NCBI GenBank assembly: GCA_900551235.1 | Contig: URUU01000024.1 | Span: 1 to 30,113 of the forward strand | Origin: an uncultured Lachnospiraceae bacterium | GTDB taxonomy: Bacteria; Bacillota; Clostridia; Lachnospirales; Lachnospiraceae | DNA length: 30,113 bases | Direction: 5' to 3' | Shown here: positions 1 to 6,996 of the stretch, one piece after another | Numbering within the stretch: the stretch's first letter is position 1 | How the letters are laid out: each line of letters starts with the position of its first letter | Notes under the pieces: model-generated | The model's input: only the letters and a program-made list of their open reading frames with translations | Told to the model about the DNA's origin: nothing | Databases searched by the model: none | Position numbers and translations under genes: made by a program

Positions 1-1
1 G

Positions 2-619
2 GCTCCAGGCCATTATACAGGTACGCTGGTAAACGCATTGTTGTATCATTGCAAAGATCAGTTGTCCGGAATCAATGGTGATTTAAGGCCTGGTATTGTC
101 CATCGTATCGATATGGATACGACAGGCTCTCTGATCGTCTGTAAAAACGATCTGGCACACCAGAACCTGTCTGAACAGCTTAAAGAACATTCAATCCACC
201 GGATTTATATTGCAATTGTACACAGCAATATAAAAGAAGACGAAGGCACCGTAAATGCTCCGATCGGCAGACATCCCATTGACCGGAAAAAAATGAGTAC
301 GCATGCAAAGCAAAGCAGGCATGCAGTAACGCATTATAAAGTACTGGAACGTTTCGGCAATTATACTTATATCCAATGTAAGCTGGAGACCGGACGTACA
401 CATCAAATCCGCGTGCATATGTCCAGTATCGGACATCCACTGTTAGGGGATCAGGTGTACGGACCGAAAAAATGTCCATTTCCAGGACTTACCGGTCAGA
501 CACTTCATGCAAAAACGCTTGGTTTCATTCATCCGCGCTCCGGTGAATATATTGAAGTAGATGCGCCAATTCCAGAGTATTTTAACAATCTTCTCGATAT
601 ACTTAGAAAAAAAGCATAA
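2..619 (+). CDS. RluD-family 23S rRNA pseudouridine synthase (5' partial)
   Basis: The reading frame is open from base 2, so the 5' end lies outside the window; about 205 residues are visible. It begins with a GTLVNALL-type segment, followed by the catalytic motif HRIDMDTTGS, whose Asp is the nucleophile of RluA/RluD-type enzymes that isomerise uridine to pseudouridine in rRNA. Further on, GRTHQIRVHMSSIGHPLLGD matches the conserved C-terminal substrate-binding motif of the family. The S4 domain expected at the N-terminus is not in the window, so RluD cannot be separated from RluA or RluC paralogues. The gene ends with TAA about 115 bases before the next gene, which appears to have its own promoter. 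Confidence 0.9.
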   Translation, partial: APGHYTGTLVNALLYHCKDQLSGINGDLRPGIVHRIDMDTTGSLIVCKNDLAHQNLSEQLKEHSIHRIYIAIVHSNIKEDEGTVNAPIGRHPIDRKKMSTHAKQSRHAVTHYKVLERFGNYTYIQCKLETGRTHQIRVHMSSIGHPLLGDQVYGPKKCPFPGLTGQTLHAKTLGFIHPRSGEYIEVDAPIPEYFNNLLDILRKKA

Positions 620-634
620 ATTATCTAAAAATTA

Positions 635-663
635 TATACATTCCACTTGAATTATTGTATAAT
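635..663 (+). promoter_or_regulatory. Candidate sigma-A promoter for the cytidylate-kinase-like/dtd pair
   Basis: A perfect TATAAT at 658-663 lies 17 bases downstream of TATACA (635-640). Transcription would start near 670, giving a leader of about 60 bases before the kinase-like gene. The leader can fold: TATACAGAGAA (670-680) pairs with TTCTCTTGTATA (696-707) with one bulge. Confidence 0.5.
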
Positions 664-736
664 AACAGATATACAGAGAACCTGTTATCTTCAGCTTCTC
701 TTGTATACGCAGGTATAAAAAAGGAGCGTGATGGAT

Positions 737-1375
737 ATGGAAAAAACAAATACAATCATTACAATAGGAAGACAATTTGGAAGTGCCGGACGTGAGATCG
801 GATATAAAGTTGCAAAAGATCTTGGAATTAAGCTGTACGATAAAGAAATGCTTGCGAGAGCAGCAAAAGAAAGTGGGCTCTGCGAAGAATTATTTGAGAC
901 ACATGATGAGAAACCTACCAACAGTTTTCTGTATTCTCTTGTCATGGATACTTATTCTTTAAACGGTGCTTCCTCCGGCTATTCGGAAATGCCGCTGAAC
1001 TACAAGGTTTTCCTCGCACAGTTCAATGCAATCAAACAAATTGCCAAAGAAGGTCCGTGTATTATGATCGGACGCTGTGCAGATTATGCACTTGCAGATT
1101 ACGAAAACTGCATCAGCATATTTGTGCATGCCGATATGGATGTCCGTATCCGACGAATCGCCAGAAAATATGCTTTGACAGATGCCAAGGCAAAAGACCG
1201 TATCATCAAAACGGATAAAAAACGCGCCAGCTATTACAATTATTATTCAGACAAAAAATGGGGTGATGGATCCAGCTATAACATGTGCATAGACAGCGGT
1301 ATCTGCGGCATTGACGGAACGGTCGAACTGATTAAAGATTTTATTGCATTAAAAGAAAAAATACAAGGAAAATAG
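737..1375 (+). CDS. Cytidylate kinase-like family protein
   Basis: The N-terminus reads TIITIGRQFGSAGREIG, the P-loop-like signature of the cytidylate-kinase-like family common in Clostridia, followed by a YDKEML segment. The family resembles CMP kinase but the substrate of these members is not established, so only the family is named. AAGGAG at 721-726 precedes three in-frame starts: GTG 728, ATG 731 and ATG 737. ATG 737 gives ten bases of spacing and the tidiest N-terminus (MEKTNTI), though 731 is possible. The length of about 212 aa is normal. dtd follows seven bases after the stop, so the two are probably co-transcribed. Confidence 0.85.
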   Translation: MEKTNTIITIGRQFGSAGREIGYKVAKDLGIKLYDKEMLARAAKESGLCEELFETHDEKPTNSFLYSLVMDTYSLNGASSGYSEMPLNYKVFLAQFNAIKQIAKEGPCIMIGRCADYALADYENCISIFVHADMDVRIRRIARKYALTDAKAKDRIIKTDKKRASYYNYYSDKKWGDGSSYNMCIDSGICGIDGTVELIKDFIALKEKIQGK

Positions 1376-1382
1376 AATTCTT

Positions 1383-1835
1383 ATGAAATTTGTAATTCAA
1401 CGTGTTTCACATGCAAGTGTTACTGTAGACAATAATATGATCGGCAAAATCAACAGGGGATTTCTGGTGCTGATTGGAATCGGAAGCGAGGATACCAGAA
1501 AGGAAGCGGATCTTCTGATACGCAAAATGTGTGGTTTACGTATCTTTGAAGATATGGATGGAAAAACCAATCTGGCATTAAAGGATGTAAACGGAGAAGT
1601 GCTTCTGATTTCTCAGTTTACACTCTATGCGAACTGCAGGAAAGGCAATCGTCCCAGCTTTATTGAGGCCGGAAATCCTCAAAAAGCCAATGAACTGTAT
1701 GAATATATCATTGCCGAATGCAAAAAACAGCTCCCCGTGGTAGAGACCGGCAGTTTTGGGGCAGATATGAAAGTCGAACTTCTGAATGACGGTCCATTTA
1801 CCATCATTCTGGACTCCAGCGAACTTATGCGATAA
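1383..1835 (+). CDS. dtd: D-aminoacyl-tRNA deacylase
   Basis: Dtd hydrolyses D-aminoacyl-tRNAs, such as D-Tyr-tRNA, and so keeps D-amino acids out of translation. The protein is 150 aa, the usual family length, and starts MKFVIQRVSHASVTVD as typical Dtd does. The two signature motifs are visible: SQFTLYA near residue 78 and NDGPFTIIL near the C-terminus (the SQFTL and NxGPxT motifs that form the active site at the dimer interface). It follows the kinase-like gene by seven bases and converges on an XRE regulator; the two share the terminator at 1852-1898. Confidence 0.95.
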   Translation: MKFVIQRVSHASVTVDNNMIGKINRGFLVLIGIGSEDTRKEADLLIRKMCGLRIFEDMDGKTNLALKDVNGEVLLISQFTLYANCRKGNRPSFIEAGNPQKANELYEYIIAECKKQLPVVETGSFGADMKVELLNDGPFTIILDSSELMR

Positions 1836-1851
1836 CTGCTCATGAACATAC

Positions 1852-1898
1852 AAAAGAAGATTCCAAATACAGTACGCTGTATCAAGAATCTTCTTTTT
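1852..1898. terminator. Bidirectional intrinsic terminator between dtd and the XRE gene
   Basis: AAAAGAAGATTC (1852-1863) pairs with GAATCTTCTTTTT (1886-1898), with an inner stem ATACAG-TACG-CTGTAT (1867-1882). A U tract is available in either direction. The last codons and TGA stop of the convergent XRE gene (1882-1884) lie inside the hairpin. Confidence 0.85.
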
Positions 1899-2232
1899 CC
1901 TTCGCTTCTGAAATAGATTGGATATAAAACCGCATCAGACGATATAAACTTTCTCTGTATGCATCTGGACATTCTTCCATCAGTGCATGAAAAATCGTAT
2001 AATCATATACTTCCGGATCCATAGGTTTTAAATCCAGAAGATGATCTGCCGATAAATTTAACGCTTCACAAATATTTTTGAACGTATCAATTGATACACC
2101 TTTCTTTCCAGCTTCAATATCATAGCAAAAACGCGGTGTAATATTTGCCCGCTCGGAAAACTGTTCTCTGGTATATCCAAGATCTTCTCTGGCTTTTCGG
2201 ATACGTTCTCCCATAATATACAGATCTAACAT
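1882..2232 (-). CDS. XRE-family helix-turn-helix regulator
   Basis: A 116-aa protein with an N-terminal helix-turn-helix of the Cro/CI (XRE) class: GERIRKAREDLGYTREQFSE, followed by ANITPRFCYDIEAGKKGVS and the NICEALNLSADHLL third helix region. The remaining 45 residues are a helical tail of unknown role, ending in an acidic, lysine-rich stretch. The start is placed at ATG 2232 because GAGGAAGG lies just upstream; a longer frame to 2271 lacks a ribosome binding site. It is monocistronic. No operator palindrome was recognised around it, and its targets are unknown. Confidence 0.85.
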   Translation of the reverse strand: MLDLYIMGERIRKAREDLGYTREQFSERANITPRFCYDIEAGKKGVSIDTFKNICEALNLSADHLLDLKPMDPEVYDYTIFHALMEECPDAYRESLYRLMRFYIQSISEAKEKEDS

Positions 2233-2377
2233 AACCCTTCCTCGCTTCATGTTAAAATACCTTTTTATCATAAAATGACAGGCAAACTGTCTCTTTACAT
2301 TTTATCAATTTCTGAAATCTTTATACATGAGCTTTTAGAAGTTATCTTTTGAACTGACTGTTCTTTTTAATTGACTC

Positions 2378-2407
2378 TTGACAATCTGGTGTAAAAAGTG
2401 GTACGGT
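2378..2407 (+). promoter_or_regulatory. Candidate purC promoter (extended -10)
   Basis: TTGACA (2378-2383) is followed after 18 bases by TACGGT (2402-2407), preceded by TGG, an extended -10 element. The start point would lie about 55 bases upstream of the purC ATG. No purine-riboswitch fold was recognised in this short leader. Confidence 0.5.
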
Positions 2408-2466
2408 TGTAGCGAAATATTTCTACAAACAAAAATTATGATTAAGAAGTGGTGAGGTATTGTATT

Positions 2467-3339
2467 ATGCAGGAAATGAAACCGATCAAAGAAGGTAAAG
2501 TACGCGAGATTTACGACAACGGAAACAGTCTGATCATGGTAGCTACGGATCGTATCAGTTGCTTTGATGTTATCCTTAACAATGTTGTATCAAAAAAGGG
2601 TACCGTACTCACACAGATGTCAAAGTTCTGGTTTGAAATGACAGAAGATATTTTGCCAAATCATATGATATCTACCGATGTAAAAGATATGCCGGAATAT
2701 TTCCAGCAGGAGAAATTCGATGGAAACAGTATGATGTGCCGAAAACTTAATATGCTTCCGCTGGAATGTATCGTACGCGGTTACATTACCGGAAGCGGAT
2801 GGGAAAGTTACAAAAAAACCGGAAAAGTATGTGGCATTGAATTGCCAGAAGGATTAGAAGAATCTGACAAACTGCCGGAACCGATTTATACACCATCCAC
2901 AAAAGCCGAGATCGGCGATCACGATGAAAACATCTCCTTCGAACAGAGTATTGAACATCTGGAAAAATATTATCCTGGAAAAGGAAAAGAATATGCTGAA
3001 AAGCTTCGCGATTATACTATTGCATTATATAAGAAATGTGCAGAATATGCATTGGAAAAGGGTATCATCATTGCAGATACCAAGTTTGAGTTTGGACTGG
3101 ATGAAAATGGAATCATTACCATTGGCGATGAAATGCTGACTCCGGACAGTTCCCGTTTCTGGCCTGCAGACGGATATGAGGCAGGACATGGACAGCCATC
3201 CTTTGACAAACAGTTTGCCCGTGACTGGTTAAAGCAGAATCCGGATAACGACTGGACACTTCCTCAGGAGATCGTAGATAAAACCATTGAAAAATATCTG
3301 CAGGGCTACGAAATGCTGACTGGAAAGAAACTTGTATAA
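2467..3339 (+). CDS. purC: Phosphoribosylaminoimidazole-succinocarboxamide synthase (SAICAR synthase)
   Basis: PurC condenses CAIR with aspartate using ATP in de novo purine synthesis. Motifs seen: KEGKVREIYD at the N-terminus (nucleotide-binding loop), ATDRISCFDVIL, LECIVRGYITGSGW, IIADTKFEFG and DEMLTPDSSRFWPADGYEAG, all diagnostic. At 290 aa it belongs to the longer SAICAR synthase type rather than the roughly 240-aa form of E. coli. ATG 2467 is chosen because GTGAGG lies nine bases upstream; the GTG codons at 2449 and 2452 are in frame but lack a suitable site. It stands alone here, away from the other pur genes, and ends in a strong terminator. Confidence 0.95.
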   Translation: MQEMKPIKEGKVREIYDNGNSLIMVATDRISCFDVILNNVVSKKGTVLTQMSKFWFEMTEDILPNHMISTDVKDMPEYFQQEKFDGNSMMCRKLNMLPLECIVRGYITGSGWESYKKTGKVCGIELPEGLEESDKLPEPIYTPSTKAEIGDHDENISFEQSIEHLEKYYPGKGKEYAEKLRDYTIALYKKCAEYALEKGIIIADTKFEFGLDENGIITIGDEMLTPDSSRFWPADGYEAGHGQPSFDKQFARDWLKQNPDNDWTLPQEIVDKTIEKYLQGYEMLTGKKLV

Positions 3340-3371
3340 AATTCCGCATAAATGCATAGAAGATAAAGTAC

Positions 3372-3415
3372 AAAACTCTGCAGGGGATATATAAAATATC
3401 CCCTGCAGAGTTTTT
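3372..3415. terminator. Strong bidirectional intrinsic terminator
   Basis: AAAACTCTGCAGGGGATAT (3372-3390) is a near-perfect inverted repeat with ATATCCCCTGCAGAGTTTTT (3396-3415). A T run follows on both strands, so it can end purC transcription and that of the convergent recombinase gene. Confidence 0.9.
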
Positions 3416-3438
3416 CTTTTAGAAATGCCATAAAAAGT

Positions 3439-4500
3439 TCAGTCTTCACGCAAATGCACAGCAGCAGCCGCTTTTCGTCTTCTCGCATCGTCCATTGCTG
3501 CATAATGCTTCTTCGTAGTATTGACATCTTTATGCCCCAAGACATCCGCAACCAGATAAATATCACCTGTTTCCTGATAAAGAGCTGTTCCATAGGTACT
3601 GCGCAGCTTGTGAGGGGTAATCTTTTTTGTCGTAGTGATTGCTTTGGCATATTTTTTTACAAGATTTTCTACTGCCTGGACACCGATCCGTTTTCGCTGC
3701 GTCGAATAGAAAAGTGCATTCTCATGGCCGGCAACCGGTACGATTGCTTTTCTTGCCTCTAAATAGCTTTTTAAGGCTTTTTCCACCTCCTCACCGAAAT
3801 AGACTACCATCTCAGATCCCCCTTTGCGTACAAGGCGAATTCCATTGTTACGAAAGTCAATATCATCTATGTCCAGTCCGACACATTCCGATACACGTAT
3901 CCCAGTTCCAAGCAGGAGAGTAACAATCGCAAGATCACGTACTTTTGTCTTTTCATAATAAGCCTTACGCTGACCGCTTAACTGATCACCGCAATGTTCT
4001 ATGTAGTCAAGAAGTGCAGCCGTTTCTCCTGCATCCAGCCGGATAATTGTTTTGTCATGAATTTTTGGCATATCCACCAGCAGAGTTGGATTTGTTTGAA
4101 TTGCCTGTCTTTTATAATAATAAGAATAAAAACTTCGGAGAGAAGACATTTTTCTTTTTAATCCACGTTCCCCATTCGTAATCGCTGTCTGGTCATCTGG
4201 GTGATCGTAAAGCTTTAGGTATTCCATGTATTCCTCGATATCGACCGGTTGCAGCTGATCTAAAACAGAAACATTGATATCTGTAATATTTGTTTTAGAT
4301 AAAACAGGATTTTGTGAGAGAAGAAACTGAAAAAAAATACGAATATCATAAGCATAAGAAATGCGGGTTTTTGTGGAAGTAGTTGGTTCAATAGCACGAA
4401 AATAATCCTTTGCAAATGCTGGAAGTGTTTTTAAAACTTCACGCAATTTGCGGATATTTTCCATATCTGTCTGTTCATGATAAGTAACTGTGGAAGCCAT
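3439..4500 (-). CDS. Tyrosine-type recombinase/integrase (XerC/XerD-like)
   Basis: A 353-aa phage-integrase-family recombinase. The N-terminal SAM-like core-binding domain spans about residues 20-150. The catalytic domain shows TGIRVSECVGL (Arg), RLVRKGGSE (beta-hairpin Lys), TPHKLRSTYG (His-x-x-Arg), LGHKDVNTTKKHY (His and the Tyr nucleophile), so the full R-K-H-R-H-Y set is present. GTG 4509 is in frame, but AAGG lies eight bases before ATG 4500, which is preferred. No integrated element, attachment site or cargo is visible, so it looks like a resident chromosomal recombinase. It lies downstream of the 78-aa gene, and the pair is divergent from lexA behind LexA boxes. Whether it acts in dimer resolution is not shown. 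Confidence 0.88.
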   Translation of the reverse strand: MASTVTYHEQTDMENIRKLREVLKTLPAFAKDYFRAIEPTTSTKTRISYAYDIRIFFQFLLSQNPVLSKTNITDINVSVLDQLQPVDIEEYMEYLKLYDHPDDQTAITNGERGLKRKMSSLRSFYSYYYKRQAIQTNPTLLVDMPKIHDKTIIRLDAGETAALLDYIEHCGDQLSGQRKAYYEKTKVRDLAIVTLLLGTGIRVSECVGLDIDDIDFRNNGIRLVRKGGSEMVVYFGEEVEKALKSYLEARKAIVPVAGHENALFYSTQRKRIGVQAVENLVKKYAKAITTTKKITPHKLRSTYGTALYQETGDIYLVADVLGHKDVNTTKKHYAAMDDARRRKAAAAVHLRED

Positions 4501-4766
4501 ATCAAGCACCTTCTTTCTGAAATTTATTTTTTGATCTGCCCAGATATGAGCATAAAAGCGGGATGATAATAATAAAAAACGGAATCCGAAAAATCAATCA
4601 AAAATCTGTATGTGGTGTCGAAATAGTAAGGTATCAATCTATACGACAAACACATGTTTTTCAAATAGATCTGCGTAGATTTCTGATTTCCCGAACCTTT
4701 TTCGGTTTTTTTCATGATTTTGATGCATTTTGTTGCCTGTCTGCTTTATGTTTCTTTTTCTGTGTT

Positions 4767-5003
4767 TTATTCTTCAAACTCTGCTGTTACCATAAATCCA
4801 CGCGGCGTATGTTCAATATTTACGATAACGCCTTCTCTGGCTTTGATACGGTCTGCATTTTTAAAACATCCGGACATTGCAACGGCTGGCTCAATAATAT
4901 AACTGAAGTTCATATTGGTCTGAATTTCCGTTATTTCCACATAATCGCCAATCTGTACCAGATTTGGACGTTCCATCTTAAATTTTTCCTGTCTCATATA
5001 CAA
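4767..5003 (-). CDS. Conserved-looking hypothetical protein, 78 aa
   Basis: I do not recognise the family. The protein is small, soluble and rich in beta-prone residues, with no signal peptide or membrane segment; GDYVEITEIQTNMNFSYIIE and VIVNIEHTPRGFMVTAEFEE suggest a compact beta fold. AAAGGA lies six bases before TTG 5003, which could be the start; ATG 4997 is the alternative. A good promoter (5085-5113) reads into it, and the LexA boxes at 5117-5144 sit just upstream of that promoter, so it may be SOS-linked. The recombinase follows after about 260 bases in which I see no gene. Confidence 0.6.
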   Translation of the reverse strand: MYMRQEKFKMERPNLVQIGDYVEITEIQTNMNFSYIIEPAVAMSGCFKNADRIKAREGVIVNIEHTPRGFMVTAEFEE

Positions 5004-5084
5004 TGCATTTCCTTTCTTTTTTATGTATCTGAAAGATCCATATCTGCTTCACCTGTTATCTGTCCCTTCAGATCTGATATTCCC

Positions 5085-5113
5085 AGTATAACATAATCTG
5101 TTTTGACGGTCAA
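5085..5113 (-). promoter_or_regulatory. Promoter for the 78-aa gene and probably the recombinase
   Basis: On the minus strand TTGACC (5113-5108) and TATACT (5090-5085) are separated by exactly 17 bases, close to the sigma-A consensus. The upstream edge of the -35 is four bases from the LexA box pair, so bound LexA would be adjacent to polymerase at this promoter. Confidence 0.7.
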
Positions 5114-5116
5114 AAA

Positions 5117-5144
5117 AGAACATATTTTCGCGAATATTTGTTTG
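5117..5144. promoter_or_regulatory. Two abutting LexA (SOS) boxes
   Basis: AGAACATATTTTCG (5117-5130) and CGAATATTTGTTTG (5131-5144) each match the Gram-positive LexA box CGAACRNRYGTTYG at 12 of 14 positions and directly abut. The second overlaps the lexA -35 hexamer (5142-5147), as expected for autorepression. The first lies beside the -35 of the divergent promoter. The matches were read by eye against the known consensus. Confidence 0.72.
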
Positions 5145-5170
5145 CTTTTTCCGATATTCTATGATATGAT
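5142..5170 (+). promoter_or_regulatory. lexA promoter
   Basis: TTGCTT (5142-5147), a 17-base spacer and TATGAT (5165-5170), preceded by TGA as an extended -10. The -35 overlaps the second LexA box. The start would fall near 5176, at the left end of the repeat element at 5174-5259, so the lexA leader RNA is almost entirely that repeat. Confidence 0.7.
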
Positions 5171-5173
5171 ACA

Positions 5174-5259
5174 TATGATGACAGAGTCAAAAGGTCTAAA
5201 TCCACATGAGGAACAATCCGCAGGCATCATAGTTGGGGGCTTTTGACACCCACATCATA
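5174..5259. repeat. Short inverted-repeat element, copy A (86 bp), in the lexA leader
   Basis: The left end TATGATGACAGAGTCAAAAG is an imperfect inverted repeat (16 of 20 positions) of the right end, which reads TATGATGTGGGTGTCAAAAG from the other strand. Positions 5211-5259 match copy B (7726-7774 in reverse orientation) with only two visible differences. Positions 5191-5210 match the copy at 30076-30095. It therefore joins segments of both other copies and looks like an internally shortened form. It begins and ends with TA, compatible with TA target duplication, which is not proven. The transcript could fold end to end upstream of the lexA ribosome binding site. Confidence 0.75.
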
Positions 5260-5284
5260 CTATTACCAAATTGGAGGTGCATAC

Positions 5285-5908
5285 ATGTCTCAGCAAAACA
5301 TTACAGAAAAACAAAAAGAAATTTTGGAATACATAAAGTCTGAAATTTTAAAACGTGGTTTTCCGCCTGCAGTACGCGAAATCTGCGAAGCCGTACATTT
5401 AAAATCTACTTCTTCTGTCCACTCTCACCTGGAGACACTTGAAAGAAAAGGCTACATCCGCCGCGATCCGACTAAGCCACGTGCAATTGAAATCCTGGAT
5501 GACAGTTTTCAGCTTTTACGAAAAGAAATGGTCAACGTTCCGATTGTAGGTAAAATTGCAGCCGGTTCTCCGCTTCTTGCAGTGGAAAATATCGAATCTT
5601 ACTTTCCGATCCCTTCCGAATACCTTCCAAATGCCCAGACTTTTCTGTTAGAAGTCCAGGGTGAAAGCATGATAAATGCCGGTGTACTTCCGGGAGACCA
5701 TATTCTGGTACAACAGCAAAATAACGCTGAAAATGGAGAAATGATTGTAGCATTGATTGATGATTCTGCCACTGTAAAGACTTTTTATCGTGAAGATGGA
5801 TATATTCGTCTTCAGCCGGAAAATGATACTATGGATCCGATTCTGGTTCAGGAAACACAGCTCCATATTTTAGGAAAGGTGATTGGTGTATTCCGATTCT
5901 TTTCCTGA
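5285..5908 (+). CDS. lexA: LexA SOS repressor
   Basis: LexA represses DNA-damage genes and self-cleaves when RecA filaments form. The 207-aa protein has an N-terminal winged helix (about residues 1-65, TEKQKEILEYIKSEI and STSSVHSHLETLERKGYI) and a C-terminal S24 peptidase domain. The cleavage bond is Ala93-Gly94 in KIAAGSPLLA; the catalytic dyad is Ser128 in VQGESMINAG and Lys165 in SATVKTF. ATG 5285 is chosen because GGAGGTG lies just upstream; the longer frame from 5243 is the repeat element read through. Tandem LexA boxes overlap its promoter, indicating autoregulation, and a terminator follows. Confidence 0.96.
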   Translation: MSQQNITEKQKEILEYIKSEILKRGFPPAVREICEAVHLKSTSSVHSHLETLERKGYIRRDPTKPRAIEILDDSFQLLRKEMVNVPIVGKIAAGSPLLAVENIESYFPIPSEYLPNAQTFLLEVQGESMINAGVLPGDHILVQQQNNAENGEMIVALIDDSATVKTFYREDGYIRLQPENDTMDPILVQETQLHILGKVIGVFRFFS

Positions 5909-5925
5909 TAAATATCCAGTTAAAA

Positions 5926-5986
5926 ATAAGAGCATACTCCCATCTGTATTTTTTACTTCCGGTTTATGCTCTTATCTCTTTTTTTA
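5926..5986 (+). terminator. lexA terminator
   Basis: ATAAGAGCATA (5926-5936) is a perfect inverted repeat of TATGCTCTTAT (5965-5975), followed by CTCTTTTTTT. The loop is long (28 bases) but the stem and U tract are clear. From here to 6138 the sequence is AT-rich and I see no gene in it. Confidence 0.8.
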
Positions 5987-6138
5987 TTTCCTGATATCCT
6001 TTCGCAAACATGATTTTTCTGTTTTTCGTAAAAATCGTTATCCTCTGTTTTAAGCAATATTTGCTTGTTTCAGACGATTAGTAGTCTAAATAAAACCCGA
6101 ATTTTATTTAGTTTGGAACTTGTTGTTGCTATCATAAA

Positions 6139-6282
6139 TTGTTGAATTCCTCGATTAAAGAGGCTCTTGTTTCATCTGATGAAGAATCTCTTGCTAAACT
6201 TCGCAAAGAACGAGAAGCCATAATTCGCCTAAAGATGTTTTATGAGAACCATCATTTAGATTTTAATAACCCATTGCTTTAA
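6139..6282 (+). pseudogene. Possible remnant of a protein-coding gene (47 codons)
   Basis: An open frame ending at TAA 6280-6282 reads as a plausible helical C-terminus (KEALVSSDEESLAKLRKE, then REAIIRLKMFYENHHLDFNN). It has no ribosome binding site and only TTG starts (6139, 6142); a stop lies just upstream. In the other frame the preceding bases read LELVVAII, which hints at a frameshifted, truncated longer gene. The family is not recognised. Its end overlaps the convergent 225-aa gene by about 20 bases. Confidence 0.35.
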
Positions 6283-6940
6283 CAATATCATCGTCTTTCA
6301 GCTCAACACCGACTCTTATTTTTTCGATAAGATCTCGCTGCCAATCTTCTAGTTCGTCCACTCTCCATTCACTGATCTCTTGTGCAACGAAGCAGCGTTC
6401 CCTATCCCATATACTTTCTTGCTTATCCTTGTCTGTATATGGGATAGATCTGTAATATGTTTTCTCACTAAATTCATACTTTACATTGAAATATAGATAT
6501 CGGAAATATTCTGTGTAATGTATTTCTTTTGGGATTTCTGCACCATAATATTTGCCGTTTACTTCTTTGTAATGATATAGCTTCTGTTCAGAAAGCCGTA
6601 TGTCAAATAACTCTTCGATTGTTTTATCTTTGTCTTCCGGGTGTTCTTTAAAGTGCTTTTCCTGCCACTCATCAAATAGATCAAAAGTATATGGTTGTTC
6701 GAATAGTCTTGATGTTTCTCTGCCACATATTTTTTCGCCAAAGAAATCTGCGCCACTTCTAAAACGCTCTATAATCCTTTTGTCCCTATTTGTTAAGGGT
6801 TTATTCTCCTGTATTTGTTGCTTGAATCTATGTGCCATAGACAGTTTAAGAACCCATTTTGTATATTCTGTATGTTCTTCTTCTGTCCATTCCGATTCAG
6901 GCTTTTTGAATTTTATGACATTCGGTTTAAAATTTTTCAT
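6263..6940 (-). CDS. Orphan hypothetical protein, 225 aa (possibly 244 aa)
   Basis: I do not recognise this protein. It is hydrophilic, rich in Glu, Lys, Tyr and Trp, without signal peptide or membrane segment: WTEEEHTEYTKWVLKL, a central FDLFDEWQEKHFKEHPED and YFRYLYFNVKYEFSEKTYYR, and a helical end DELEDWQRDLIEKIR. Base use is AT-rich compared with its neighbours. ATG 6940 has no clear ribosome binding site. The frame stays open upstream to an ATT at 6997-6995 that has GGAGG seven bases before it and overlaps the preceding stop as TAATT, so the original start may have been an ATG there, adding 19 residues (including IPKTIPVADYAGYI). The surroundings suggest acquired, partly decayed DNA. Confidence 0.6.
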   Translation of the reverse strand: MKNFKPNVIKFKKPESEWTEEEHTEYTKWVLKLSMAHRFKQQIQENKPLTNRDKRIIERFRSGADFFGEKICGRETSRLFEQPYTFDLFDEWQEKHFKEHPEDKDKTIEELFDIRLSEQKLYHYKEVNGKYYGAEIPKEIHYTEYFRYLYFNVKYEFSEKTYYRSIPYTDKDKQESIWDRERCFVAQEISEWRVDELEDWQRDLIEKIRVGVELKDDDIVKAMGY

Positions 6941-6996
6941 AATATATCCGGCATAGTCTGCGACCGGAATTGTTTTAGGTATTTCGTTATTTATAA

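Noticed and set aside
3439..4500. The tyrosine recombinase as the integrase of a prophage or genomic island
   Set aside because: No attachment-site repeats, no phage or conjugation genes, and it is embedded between purC and lexA with ordinary base composition.
4524..4715. A 63-codon minus-strand frame between the 78-aa gene and the recombinase
   Set aside because: No ribosome binding site, and the sequence has no recognisable features; it may simply be leader or spacer.
4563..5096. A 177-codon plus-strand frame antisense to the 78-aa gene and its upstream region
   Set aside because: No ribosome binding site and a low-complexity Phe/Cys/Ser-rich translation typical of an antisense shadow; the minus-strand promoter and gene explain the region better.
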